From a virus, in the IMG/VR virus record IMGVR_UViG_3300034073_004285, positions 1 through 58,859 of that record: a stretch of DNA of 58,859 nucleotides. One strand, 5' to 3'. Under the pieces are notes generated by a model, which worked only from the letters and a program-made list of their open reading frames with translations, ran no database searches and was not told the DNA's origin. The stretch's first letter is position 1; each line of letters begins with the position of its first letter. Of this stretch, positions 39,534 through 47,267 are shown in pieces. Made by a program: the position numbers and the translations under genes.

Positions 39534-39968
39534 CTAGAACCTCTCAGCGGTGATATAGCCAACGATCACTCGGATATAATCATCGGCACCGCCGCCAATA
39601 GTCCCAGCGGCCGCCCCGTTGGTGTCACAGGCAAACAAACCGATCTCCTCAGCCGCCGCTACCGTGGTGGAGGTAGCCAGAAGCACGGCAGAGTCAGAAA
39701 CGGCAGTCAGATCCGAGGATAGCCAGTACTTGTCAGGGTCAGCGGTGGAGGTTAATCGTCCCACACCGATTTTGACGGCAGTAGCGGCGGTAATAGTGTT
39801 AGGAATGTCGATCGCCACGTGGGAAACCACAGAGCCGGCGGGGATAGTGCCAATGCTGAAATTGGCGGCGGCAGTGGTGAGGTCAACGATTTTGCTAATT
39901 GTCCCCGTCGTCAACCCCTGAGGGAGAGGTGCGGGGTTTGCGGGTACGATTTTGTCTGGGACTGTCAT
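39534..39968 (-). CDS. Capsid decoration / head protein, 144 aa
   Basis: All-beta, Ala/Thr-rich: TGTISKIVDLTTAAANFSIG, IGVGRLTSTADPDKYW and a GADDYIRVIVGYITAERF end. It follows the capsid gene, where decoration or cement proteins are found. Overlaps the end of the 74-aa gene. Exact role not certain. Confidence 0.6.
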   Translation of the reverse strand: MTVPDKIVPANPAPLPQGLTTGTISKIVDLTTAAANFSIGTIPAGSVVSHVAIDIPNTITAATAVKIGVGRLTSTADPDKYWLSSDLTAVSDSAVLLATSTTVAAAEEIGLFACDTNGAAAGTIGGGADDYIRVIVGYITAERF

Positions 39969-40119
39969 TTTCGGGTTCCTCGTAGGGTTCTAATTGGTGC
40001 GAATAGAGAGCAAACTGTTCGGGGGTGAGTTTCAGGATTGCCCCTGGGGAGTGGATGCCACCGCCAACTAAGTGGAGGTGGAACCCAGCCCGGACTCGAT
40101 AGGAGAATAATTCAGACAT
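39895..40119 (-). CDS. Small late protein, 74 aa
   Basis: MSELFSYRVRAGFHLHLVGG followed by HSPGAILKLTPEQFALYSHQ and a basic, disordered tail. The 74-base overlap with the decoration gene is long but both frames look coding. It resembles the PGxxLxLT turn of the 76-aa gene. Likely a small head-completion factor. Confidence 0.5.
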   Translation of the reverse strand: MSELFSYRVRAGFHLHLVGGGIHSPGAILKLTPEQFALYSHQLEPYEEPENDSPRQNRTRKPRTSPSGVDDGDN

Positions 40120-40124
40120 GGCTA

Positions 40125-42122
40125 CTAACTAGCGGTTTTAGCGTCGGTGAACATCCCGAAGGACTCTTCATAAGCGACATTCAGATCCATGGTCTGGAAT
40201 GCAACGATTTCTACGCCACCGGTGCGGAAGGTTGCGCCGTTGTAGTTGGCAGAAAGGCTTAACCCTTCCCACTCGCCGATATAAATTTGACTCCAGTCAC
40301 CCAGATAGATCTCGGAGAGGTTGGTGCCGTTGCCTTTGGTGAGGGTGGAGCGCACTTGGTTGGTGACGTAATAGGGTTTACCGCAGAAGGTGCTGGAGCC
40401 GTCACGAATAATGAAATTGCCTTCCACACCGGAAGCCTGAACGGGGGTGATCATCAAACGGGCTTGGGTTTTGGCGTTGATTAACCATTTCAATCCGTTG
40501 ATATTGGCGTTGGCCGCTTCGATTTCACCGCACAGTTCGATCAGCTTTTCGTAGGTGGGATACCCGCCGTCGGTACCAAAGCCAGCAGTCAATTTTTTGA
40601 TGCCGCTATAGTTAGCGATTCCCTTGGGAACGGGAGCCACACCAGAGCCATAGAGCACCGTTTGATCGATTTTCAGGGCCATCGCTTTCACGAGGTTATC
40701 CCGTGCGATCATCTCAGCGTCGGGAGTCGATTGCAGTAACAGTGTGCGGGTGAGGGTGGTATAAGCGGCGATGGTTTTGGGGTTTAAGCCGATTTGCCCA
40801 ACGGTGTAGTTGGATTCGGGTGCAGGCTCGTTTTCGTTGATCCAATCAGCGGTGCTAACTCCCGTCTCTTTAGGGAAAGCGACGTTACCACGCAAACCAG
40901 TGATGAACTTAGCTCCCATTTGGAGCACGATCGCCTTATTGCGGAGAGCCTCGATCCACATGTCGGCACGGAGATCGGTGTCAATTAGGTTGCCGCCGAG
41001 GGTAGCAGAGCCGGTGTTTTGAATGTCCCGCTGGCCGTAGTAAAGGTTACGGGTGGGGAAGTAAACCCGATCCTCACTGCCACCTACTTGCTTGGCAATT
41101 TGTTGGCTAACCTCTCTCTCGAAGCAGTTTTTGCCGTAGTCATTGGGGAAGTCAGGGATCATGCTACGGAGCAACCGGAGCATAGAATACTGTTGGTTCT
41201 CCCGTTTGCCAAAGCCAGCCAGATAGTCACGGGGTTTGTCGGTGGGGTTGCTCACACCGGCGATCGGTTGTTGGTTGAAGCCTCGCTCTACTTCCACGGC
41301 AAAAATACCTCTGGCTTCCTCCACCGATTTACCGGACTCAATTAGTTCCTCAGATAGTTTGGCGAATTGTGGCCCGAGGTTTCGGCTCCACTGATCGCCC
41401 ATGGCACGGATTGATCTCTGGCGATCGGTTTCCGCCGCACGGAGTTCATCCATGTTAATTTCTGGTTTTTCGTTTTCCATCTGCCCCCCCTTGGGTGTTT
41501 CTGTAACCTCTAGCTTGGATTTATACAGAGGTGTTTTTGTTGTTTTTTCCTCTGTTTCAGTTTCTTCTTCTTCCTCTATTTCCACCTCAACGGCTTCAAT
41601 GGGTTCAACGGCGATCGCCTCTGGGGTCGTTTCTGACGGGGAATCTTCCAAGCTACGCCCAACACCAACAGACGGATCAGCCGGGTCAGACACGAAACTG
41701 CAATGCACTGGGGTAAATCGGGTGACGTAGCATTTGCCGTCCCGTTCAACCCAATCATCTATTTGGTAGCGAATGGAAACATTGGTAACGATGCCGTCAT
41801 CTACCAAGGATTTATATTTTGTCGCCAAATCGGTTTCAGCCCAGCGAAAAGTAACGACGCTTTTTGTTCCGTCAATACTCCAATCCAAAACCTTGCCCAG
41901 GGGTTCTGCCCCAACGGAAGGATCGTGACCGTGGTTCCACATCACCACCATTCCGTTGACACGTTCGAGGTTAATGCACTCCGGTTTGTGGACTAGAATT
42001 TCTTCCCCTGCCCAACTGCCAACGGGATACTCTGATGCTACCGACATTCGATAGACCATTGGGTCGTCGCTTGTTTTGACCGGGTTAGCCTGTAATAATA
42101 GTCGCTCTCTGGTTTCTGCCAT
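40125..42122 (-). CDS. Prohead protease fused to HK97-type major capsid protein, 665 aa
   Basis: Start chosen at ATG 42122 (MAETRERLLL) after GGAAAAGG; a frame continues to TTG 42167 but overlaps the promoter. Residues ~15-155 are a U35/HK97-type prohead protease with H64 (MWNHGHDPSVG) and S142 (CSFVSDPADPS). A Glu-rich linker (~175-200) leads to ATG at residue 215 and the capsid half. That half has a helical scaffold-like delta region (MDELRAAETDRQRSIRAMGD) and the HK97 fold with GSATLGGNLIDTDLRADMWI and YGSGVAPVPKGIA. An internal late promoter (41516-41527) and ribosome site allow a separate 451-aa capsid product. Confidence 0.9.
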   Translation of the reverse strand: MAETRERLLLQANPVKTSDDPMVYRMSVASEYPVGSWAGEEILVHKPECINLERVNGMVVMWNHGHDPSVGAEPLGKVLDWSIDGTKSVVTFRWAETDLATKYKSLVDDGIVTNVSIRYQIDDWVERDGKCYVTRFTPVHCSFVSDPADPSVGVGRSLEDSPSETTPEAIAVEPIEAVEVEIEEEEETETEEKTTKTPLYKSKLEVTETPKGGQMENEKPEINMDELRAAETDRQRSIRAMGDQWSRNLGPQFAKLSEELIESGKSVEEARGIFAVEVERGFNQQPIAGVSNPTDKPRDYLAGFGKRENQQYSMLRLLRSMIPDFPNDYGKNCFEREVSQQIAKQVGGSEDRVYFPTRNLYYGQRDIQNTGSATLGGNLIDTDLRADMWIEALRNKAIVLQMGAKFITGLRGNVAFPKETGVSTADWINENEPAPESNYTVGQIGLNPKTIAAYTTLTRTLLLQSTPDAEMIARDNLVKAMALKIDQTVLYGSGVAPVPKGIANYSGIKKLTAGFGTDGGYPTYEKLIELCGEIEAANANINGLKWLINAKTQARLMITPVQASGVEGNFIIRDGSSTFCGKPYYVTNQVRSTLTKGNGTNLSEIYLGDWSQIYIGEWEGLSLSANYNGATFRTGGVEIVAFQTMDLNVAYEESFGMFTDAKTAS
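41480..41480 (-). other. Internal translation start of the capsid protein
   Basis: ATG 41478-41480 (MENEKPEINMDEL) is preceded by AAGGGGGGGC, a very strong ribosome site, and by a late promoter 36 bases up. It would give a 451-residue capsid precursor (40125-41480) in addition to the full fusion. Confidence 0.72.
41516..41527 (-). promoter_or_regulatory. Late promoter inside the protease-capsid gene
   Basis: Minus-strand TGTATAAATCCA, an exact copy of the core, followed by an extreme ribosome site and an in-frame ATG at 41480. Confidence 0.75.
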
Positions 42123-42154
42123 GACCTTTTCCGATAGTGGTGTCATGGTCAAAA

Positions 42155-42166
42155 TAAATTTATACA
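42155..42166 (-). promoter_or_regulatory. Late promoter variant (protease-capsid gene)
   Basis: Minus-strand TGTATAAATTTA at the end of the homing endonuclease gene. It keeps capsid transcription independent of the endonuclease gene. Confidence 0.6.
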
Positions 42167-43455
42167 AGCCGCTTGATTTCCCGCTCTATCACGGCGATCG
42201 CCTTTTTGTAGGGCAGGTTTGGGGTAAAGCATTCCGTATCGCCACCACGCAACAGCAAAGGGAATAACATGGCTGGCTGTCTATAATGCCGAAACCGCTT
42301 CAATACCTTTTGCTCTATCTGGTATGCGTAAATGCCGGGGTCGATCTGCCATTCGTACCTTTCTTTGACAAATAATGCGTCTTTCCCAAACCTATCTTCT
42401 ATCGTGCTGTTAGTAATCCCAATCTTCCAAAATTCAGCAAAATCTTTTTGGAACCGAATAAAGTAAAGTATTCCAGGCTTGCCAAAGTTAAATCCATACT
42501 CCGCGCACTTGCAACACCCCTGCCCTCTTAGATGATTATTGGCTACCTGCTCAAATACTCCGTGTTCTGGGCAAATAACTTTAACCTTTTCTTTGTTGCT
42601 AGAGTACTCAACCAATGAATAGTCATATCGGTTGCCATGGACAATTACGGCTTCAGATATAAAATCCTCTGTTGTTTTCTGCGCCACCCCGGCACATTTA
42701 ATACAGCCACGCCCTTTAACGTGATCTTTTGGTGTTTGCTCAAATACACCATGATCGGGGCATATTATTTTGACCTTTTCTTTGTTGCCATAATACTCAA
42801 CCAATGAGTAGTCGTACTTGCCTCCATGAACTATGTTTGATTCATCAATAAATTCTTCAGTCGTCTTTTTCGCTGTCCCACCACATCTTGCACACCCATA
42901 ACTCATATGCTCACATGGAGATTGTTCAAATACGCCATGATCGGGGCATATTATCTTAACCTTCGCTCTTGCATTAATGTATTCAGTTAATGAGTAGTCG
43001 TACCTATATCCATGCACCGATTGCGCGGACTGAATAAAATCGTCTGTTGTTTTTGTTCTGGACTTAGCCCTTTGAAGTTTTCCACACTCGGTGCATCCTT
43101 TCCCCGCTAAATGACCGTTTGGCGTCTGGGCAAATATCCCATGATCGGGGCATATTATTTTGACCTTCTTGTTAGACTTTATATACTCAGCCATTGAATA
43201 GTCATACTTGCACCCGTGAACTAATAACGCATCGCGGATAAAGTCATCGGTATTTTTCCCTTTCCCTTGGCACTTAAGACACCCACTCCCTTGCAAGTGT
43301 CCATTGGCACACTGTTCAAACAATCCATGATCGGGGCAGATTATTTTTACCTTAAACTTTGCCTTGACATATTCAGTCTGGGAATAATCGTATTTGTGAC
43401 CATGTACGGATTGCGCCTCTTGAATAAATTGCGCTGTAGTCTTACACTTTTTCAT
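42160..43455 (-). CDS. Homing endonuclease-like protein: five zinc-finger-like repeats plus GIY-YIG-like end, 431 aa
   Basis: Five repeats of about 62 aa, each with HGxKYDYS...EY, then KVKIICPDHGxFxQ and a GCxxC pair, the pattern of DUF723-type treble-clef fingers. Residues ~325-431 begin PGILYFIRFQKDFAEFWKIG and continue ITNSTIEDRFG, matching the GIY-YIG/T5orf172 nuclease fold (xxLYxI...WKIGxT). This is a free-standing homing gene between portal and capsid, a usual site. Fingers should set target binding; activity not proven. Confidence 0.78.
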   Translation of the reverse strand: MKKCKTTAQFIQEAQSVHGHKYDYSQTEYVKAKFKVKIICPDHGLFEQCANGHLQGSGCLKCQGKGKNTDDFIRDALLVHGCKYDYSMAEYIKSNKKVKIICPDHGIFAQTPNGHLAGKGCTECGKLQRAKSRTKTTDDFIQSAQSVHGYRYDYSLTEYINARAKVKIICPDHGVFEQSPCEHMSYGCARCGGTAKKTTEEFIDESNIVHGGKYDYSLVEYYGNKEKVKIICPDHGVFEQTPKDHVKGRGCIKCAGVAQKTTEDFISEAVIVHGNRYDYSLVEYSSNKEKVKVICPEHGVFEQVANNHLRGQGCCKCAEYGFNFGKPGILYFIRFQKDFAEFWKIGITNSTIEDRFGKDALFVKERYEWQIDPGIYAYQIEQKVLKRFRHYRQPAMLFPLLLRGGDTECFTPNLPYKKAIAVIEREIKRLV

Positions 43456-43522
43456 GTTGACCTATTGACCAGGTTGACCGCGCCTCGGAATGTTACCAGC
43501 ATTGCCGGGGCTTCAAAGTATT

Positions 43523-45115
43523 TTACAATCTTTGCATCTGTTTTTTCCGTTTTCTAGGTAACCGTTTTTCCCTTGGTGGTGTTACTGGCTTAGGTTGATT
43601 TTCCTGCTGTGCGTCATCTGCCAAAATTGCCTCGGCATCCACTTCAATGGGCTCAAAATTGACACCATATTTTTTCTCTAACTCCATCTCCATTGCTTTC
43701 TCCCGAAGGATGTCCTCGTAATCAATCCCCTTTTCTGCCAAAAATCGGGTTCGAGTATTTACGCCCAGCGATATTTCAAGCTCTGTGGACTTCAGATCTT
43801 TTAGCGGGTCAACCCACGGCATAGAACTACCGCACCACCAATCACAGACATAATCTGCCTTGTTGAACTCGTAATCCCTGGGCATCGTAACAAAACCCGA
43901 CATTGCCGCCGCATCCAGCCAGTGCCGAAAAACAGGGGAGTTCAAGTCTGTATTCAGTCGATCCCGTAACAGTTTCACCCGCCGCCATTCGTTCAATTTC
44001 CCTTCACGCAAACTTGAATAATTAGCACTGCTCAAATCTTTATGAACTTGGTGGGCACTTAATCCCAAAATCCCTGCAATACTGCGCTGAAAATGCTGTG
44101 CAAAATCAACCAACTTGTCATTGGGGCTGGAAGCATCGAAGGGTGCTATTTTTTGCCCCGGCTGTAAATACTCAATCATGCCGGGATATAACTCTTTGCC
44201 CCACTGCCCCGATTCATCAATAAATTCCGGTTCGATGTCTGGAAATTCGGATTCTATAAAGACGGAAATAGCGGATTGCACTCGCGCTTTAACAATTTCA
44301 CTTTCTTCAAGCCCCAACAGGTTACGAGCTTTCAGTATGCCTGCATGGATCGCCGGAACTCCCCTAGTCTGCCCCGGACGCCATCCCTGACGGTTTACCA
44401 AGTGCAAAACCTGCCAAGCCGGAACGGGTTTAGACTGGAATCCTTGGGTTCTGGCACCGTAAAAGTCCCCAGGGTGATCTTCCAATAGCCAGTAATATTC
44501 TGGCCGTTTCCACTCGTTAACCTCCACCCCCATCCTGATCTCGTTACCGTTTTTTGCTCTAGCAAAATTTAGGCGATCATCCAACTGATCTACCTCGATT
44601 AACTCCAAGGCAAAAGGCACTGGGGAATCGTCAAAACGCTTACTCACCAACCGCACTAACACGCCGCCATCTACCAGCATTGAGTGCAAAACTGTTGCCT
44701 GCATTTCCCAGAAAGTCTGACGGCCCGCCGCATCACACCAGCTAGGATTATTGGCCCAACGGTTAAATTTCTTTTCAATTTCCTCATTTAGCCGTAAATT
44801 CAAACCGCCGCCGCGCTTCATTTGCACCTGACTTTGCAAGTGAATCCCTGTATCTACCACCAAAGAAACAAGTTCATCGATCGCCGTTTGAACGTTGGAG
44901 TCGTCCTGATAGAGGGAGCGACTCCTGGCGATTAGAAGTCGCAGACTACTCCAGATTTCATTGTCGGCACTGGTTTGGCCAACGTGCCAATCTAGGACAC
45001 CCGTTGTGTTAGTGCTAGCCCCTGCGTATTTGCGGATGCCATAGCTCCGCCCCTGTTTCTCTACAGGCAAGGGGATTTTAAATAAATTGGCGATCGCCGT
45101 TTGGAAGCGGTTCAT
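43523..45115 (-). CDS. Portal protein, lambda B-like, 530 aa
   Basis: Forms the dodecameric ring through which DNA enters the head. Lambda-type (Phage_portal_2) features include RLLIARSRSLYQDDSNVQTA near the N-terminus, VHLVNRQGWRPGQTRGVPAI-like HLVNRQGWRPGQTRGVPAIH (~235-255) and the stalk segment ISSANYSSLREGKLNEW-like SSANYSSLREGKLNEWRRVK (~370-390). The C-terminal tail is Lys/Arg-rich. It has a late promoter variant upstream. Length 530 is normal. Confidence 0.93.
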   Translation of the reverse strand: MNRFQTAIANLFKIPLPVEKQGRSYGIRKYAGASTNTTGVLDWHVGQTSADNEIWSSLRLLIARSRSLYQDDSNVQTAIDELVSLVVDTGIHLQSQVQMKRGGGLNLRLNEEIEKKFNRWANNPSWCDAAGRQTFWEMQATVLHSMLVDGGVLVRLVSKRFDDSPVPFALELIEVDQLDDRLNFARAKNGNEIRMGVEVNEWKRPEYYWLLEDHPGDFYGARTQGFQSKPVPAWQVLHLVNRQGWRPGQTRGVPAIHAGILKARNLLGLEESEIVKARVQSAISVFIESEFPDIEPEFIDESGQWGKELYPGMIEYLQPGQKIAPFDASSPNDKLVDFAQHFQRSIAGILGLSAHQVHKDLSSANYSSLREGKLNEWRRVKLLRDRLNTDLNSPVFRHWLDAAAMSGFVTMPRDYEFNKADYVCDWWCGSSMPWVDPLKDLKSTELEISLGVNTRTRFLAEKGIDYEDILREKAMEMELEKKYGVNFEPIEVDAEAILADDAQQENQPKPVTPPREKRLPRKRKKQMQRL

Positions 45116-45142
45116 ATTATTTGCGGCTACTTTCCCCCAGTC

Positions 45143-45154
45143 TGAATTTATACA
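45143..45154 (-). promoter_or_regulatory. Late promoter variant (portal gene)
   Basis: Minus-strand TGTATAAATTCA, one base from the exact core, 30 bases before the portal start. Confidence 0.68.
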
Positions 45155-45155
45155 G

Positions 45156-45467
45156 CTAGACTTTTTCGAGTAAAACGCCTAGATCGTACTGGGAGAGCAC
45201 CTGAGCAATAATTTCTGTCACTTCCTCGGGGGAAACACTGGGGCGATCGATGATCTCGGTTAATTTGTCGATATTTTGCCGGCAGTAGGCTAGGAAAAAA
45301 TCGTCTAACTCGCTGATGGTTTTTTCGGCTTCGGCTTCGATAATTTTGGCCCGTTGATCTAGCTTGTGCCACAGGTACCTAAATATCTCCACCTGCACCG
45401 GCTTTAGGAATCCTTCCACCACAACGCCCAACGCTAAGCCGATTAGGATGCTGCAAATAGTTGCCAC
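45156..45467 (-). CDS. Membrane protein with helical cytoplasmic part, 103 aa
   Basis: GTG start at 45467 after GGAGGAG. One transmembrane helix (ICSILIGLALGVVVEGFL) then a helical region of about 80 aa with EAEAEKTISELDDFFLAY. No family recognised. It is the last gene before the portal and has its own late promoter variant (45496-45507), so it is made late. It could be an envelope or holin-like factor. Confidence 0.6.
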   Translation of the reverse strand: MATICSILIGLALGVVVEGFLKPVQVEIFRYLWHKLDQRAKIIEAEAEKTISELDDFFLAYCRQNIDKLTEIIDRPSVSPEEVTEIIAQVLSQYDLGVLLEKV

Positions 45468-45495
45468 TGGTTTCTCCTCCGCTTTTTTCCTAGCT

Positions 45496-45507
45496 TAGGT
45501 TTATACG
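45496..45507 (-). promoter_or_regulatory. Late promoter variant (103-aa membrane gene)
   Basis: Minus-strand CGTATAAACCTA, directly after the terminator of the accessory cassette. Confidence 0.55.
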
Positions 45508-45508
45508 C

Positions 45509-45533
45509 AAAAAAATCCCGCCACTAGGACGGG
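45509..45533 (-). terminator. Terminator of the 45.5-47.1 kb accessory cassette
   Basis: Minus-strand CCCGTC-CTAGT-GGCGGG followed by ATTTTTTT. It ends the small-gene cassette after the zinc-ribbon extension. Confidence 0.75.
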
Positions 45534-45541
45534 TTTGGGAG

Positions 45542-45652
45542 TTATTTGTTGCGGTTGAATTGTCGGTTACAGTCACGGCATAGCCACTGCTGTTTTCCTG
45601 ATTTGGCTACGCCGTTTTTGACTGTGTTTAGGCTGTTACAGTTTGGGCAGAC
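45542..45652 (-). CDS. Zinc-ribbon extension reached by -1 frameshift
   Basis: Frame of 36 residues with no start codon: VCPNCNSLNTVKNGVAKSGK then QWLCRDCNRQFNRNK. Two CxxC pairs give an IS1 InsA-like zinc ribbon. A stop (TGA) lies just before the slip site in this frame, so the only way in is a -1 shift at the G GGA AAG heptamer of the upstream gene (45652-45658). If the shift occurs the product is the 144-aa protein with its last 8 residues replaced by this ribbon. Confidence 0.6.
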   Translation of the reverse strand, partial: VCPNCNSLNTVKNGVAKSGKQQWLCRDCNRQFNRNK

Positions 45653-46062
45653 TTTCCCTCAATTTTGCCGTATTCGGCATCTAACAACCGGCGCTTGTGT
45701 TGGTAGACTAACTCTTTAAAATCATTTTCAGATGTGACGATTTCAACTTTGATTAACGCCATAGAGTAAACATCTCCGTAGCTGACTACTTGAGCAATAA
45801 ACCGAGTGCCCGGGGGCAACTCGACTACGTTGCTCCACTCATAACCGCCTTTGTAATTTTTTTGACGGTTGTATTTCTCGTCTTTTCCGAGGGCGGAAGT
45901 GCCTCCAAGTTGCAAGGTTTCATCGCCTGTGACGGTTCCAGCAAAAATGCCGTCTTTATCGGTGGGGGGATAATCGCAAGCGATGGTTACAACTTCTCCT
46001 TTTTCTGTCACATATTGCCCAGATACTTGGGCATTGCCTGTTGCTTTTTTGATGCTTTTCAT
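45628..46062 (-). CDS. Accessory protein with C-terminal frameshift site, 144 aa
   Basis: MKSIKKATGNAQVSGQYVTE, then beta-rich middle (TGDETLQLGGTSALGKDEKY) and a helical, basic C-terminus (KELVYQHKRRLLDAEYGKIE). No family recognised. Near the end GAG GGA AAG TCT contains the lambda-type slippery heptamer GGGAAAG in phase, with the zinc-ribbon frame behind it. It shares the intercistronic leader with its upstream neighbours. Confidence 0.65.
   Translation of the reverse strand: MKSIKKATGNAQVSGQYVTEKGEVVTIACDYPPTDKDGIFAGTVTGDETLQLGGTSALGKDEKYNRQKNYKGGYEWSNVVELPPGTRFIAQVVSYGDVYSMALIKVEIVTSENDFKELVYQHKRRLLDAEYGKIEGKSAQTVTA
45652..45658 (-). other. GGGAAAG slippery heptamer in phase
   Basis: Zero-frame reading is G GGA AAG, identical to the lambda gpG-T slippery sequence. 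A -1 slip changes the downstream frame from a 5-codon tail to the zinc ribbon. Confidence 0.68.
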
Positions 46063-46081
46063 TGACTTTCCCTATAGTTGA

Positions 46082-46124
46082 TTGGTTTACTTGCCCCTGA
46101 TTAGCGACAGAGGCGATCGCCGGT
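46082..46124. repeat. 43-bp intercistronic direct repeat, copy A
   Basis: Exactly identical to 46402-46444. It contains a HIP1 octamer at one end and TTGGTTTAC at the other (on the minus strand GTAAACCAA, part of the leader of the next gene). Confidence 0.9.
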
Positions 46125-46133
46125 TGGAGTTAA

Positions 46134-46379
46134 TTAAATAACGATATAATCACCGTCCAAAATCTGGTTTTTCACCTTTTCCCATACTGGATAGGCGGGC
46201 AAGACTTGCCACTTTGTGGCCTTGTCACGATCTTGAGTGACTACCGCAACGGTGCGGGTGTTGTTTTTGCGATATTTAATCGCCTCTTTAGTAACGGGGG
46301 ACGCTACTGCGGGTTTTATAACCCGGTAGCCATTATAGAAATAGTTTTGACCGCCGACTATGACTTGCATTACGTTCAT
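46134..46379 (-). CDS. Small accessory protein, 81 aa
   Basis: MNVMQVIVGGQNYFYNGYRV, a beta-rich start, then a Lys/Arg-rich middle and VWEKVKNQILDGDYIVI. No family recognised. Leader has GTAAACCAACCAC and AAAGGAAG. Compact beta-alpha form like its neighbours. Confidence 0.6.
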   Translation of the reverse strand: MNVMQVIVGGQNYFYNGYRVIKPAVASPVTKEAIKYRKNNTRTVAVVTQDRDKATKWQVLPAYPVWEKVKNQILDGDYIVI

Positions 46380-46401
46380 GATTGTCTAACTTCCTTTGTG
46401 G

Positions 46402-46444
46402 TTGGTTTACTTGCCCCTGATTAGCGACAGAGGCGATCGCCGGT
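46402..46444. repeat. 43-bp intercistronic direct repeat, copy B
   Basis: Identical to 46082-46124. Both copies sit right after a stop codon and end in the leader of the next gene, so it looks like a unit copied together with a gene. Confidence 0.9.
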
Positions 46445-46449
46445 GTAGT

Positions 46450-46677
46450 TTAACCTAGATCCCATGTTGCAACAGTTTCGTCAGGGGACTCCCCTTGATG
46501 ATACTGGGCACTCCATTGATCAAATTTAATGTTTTGGTCGTTTAATATTTTTTCAAGGTCAGCAGTCGGGACACTGCTAGGGAAGGATAAAACTACTTTT
46601 TTGCCTTCGGTTTTGATTAAGATCTCGCCGCCCTGTACAGAAGCTACGGTTGTCCAGTCATTAGTTAAAGCGTTCAT
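46450..46677 (-). CDS. Small accessory protein, 75 aa
   Basis: Start chosen at ATG 46677 (MNALTNDWTTVASVQGGEIL) after CCGGAGATAATC and the AACAACCAACCAC leader, although the frame is open to 46716. Beta-rich N-terminal half (EILIKTEGKKVVLSFPSSV), acidic C-terminus. Unknown function. Confidence 0.6.
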   Translation of the reverse strand: MNALTNDWTTVASVQGGEILIKTEGKKVVLSFPSSVPTADLEKILNDQNIKFDQWSAQYHQGESPDETVATWDLG

Positions 46678-46742
46678 GATTATCTCCGGTGGTTGGTTGT
46701 TTGTAGTGCCATCCATTAGGCGGGATGGCGATCGCCGGTTAA

Positions 46743-47051
46743 TTAAATTTTGTGGGCAGGAATATACCCTGATTGATCACAATTTTTTACCCATTGCTTG
46801 ATTGCATATTCATCACTGACCTGCACTAGGGTTTCGCCATCGTCCCCCACTATGTATGCACCCGTCGCATAGGTATGCACCCCATTCCAAATGGAAACTT
46901 CCCCTTTAACCACCGTGCCACGCTTGCCTTGTGGGGGATGCAATTGGAAACGCAAGAAAAATGGGGAAGATCCTATTTTTTCGTTTTCGTCGTACAACAA
47001 AACGCCAATTGCTCCGGGTGTAAATTTGTAGTCTAGTTTAATTGCGTTCAT
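46743..47051 (-). CDS. Small accessory protein, 102 aa
   Basis: ATG 47051 (MNAIKLDYKFTPGAIGVLLY) after AACCAACCACAAGGAATG is chosen; the open frame extends to 47264 but the earlier part is not protein-like. Beta-rich: FLRFQLHPPQGKRGTVVKGE, then ATGAYIVGDDGETLVQVSDE. First gene of the cassette. No family recognised. Confidence 0.62.
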   Translation of the reverse strand: MNAIKLDYKFTPGAIGVLLYDENEKIGSSPFFLRFQLHPPQGKRGTVVKGEVSIWNGVHTYATGAYIVGDDGETLVQVSDEYAIKQWVKNCDQSGYIPAHKI

Positions 47052-47207
47052 GGCTTCATTCCTTGTGGTTGGTTTACTGGGTTGGGACTGTCCCCTCCAC
47101 CCATGAATCCAATATAATCCCCCATCCCTAGCTCTATCATGTCGTCTTGTGACACCTTTAAAACTGGCACACGATTTATTGACTTTTATGAAAACTGTGA
47201 TATAGAA

Positions 47208-47235
47208 GCAAAAACCCCCTATATAGTAGGGGGCT
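47208..47235 (-). terminator. Terminator after the 133-aa late gene
   Basis: Minus-strand CCCCCTA-CTATA-TAGGGGG followed by TTTTTGC. It separates the late 133-aa gene from the accessory cassette. Confidence 0.8.
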
Positions 47236-47267
47236 GAGTCCTTAGAGTTTACCTTTTCGTCCAAAAC

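Noticed and set aside
41806-41818. Minus-strand AATATAAATCC inside the protease gene as a late promoter
   Set aside because: No GT before the core, no start codon or ribosome site downstream; probably chance within coding sequence.
46110-46124. HIP1 palindromes in gene gaps as terminators
   Set aside because: GGCGATCGCC is self-complementary but lacks a T-tract and occurs throughout genes; it is the general cyanobacterial octamer.
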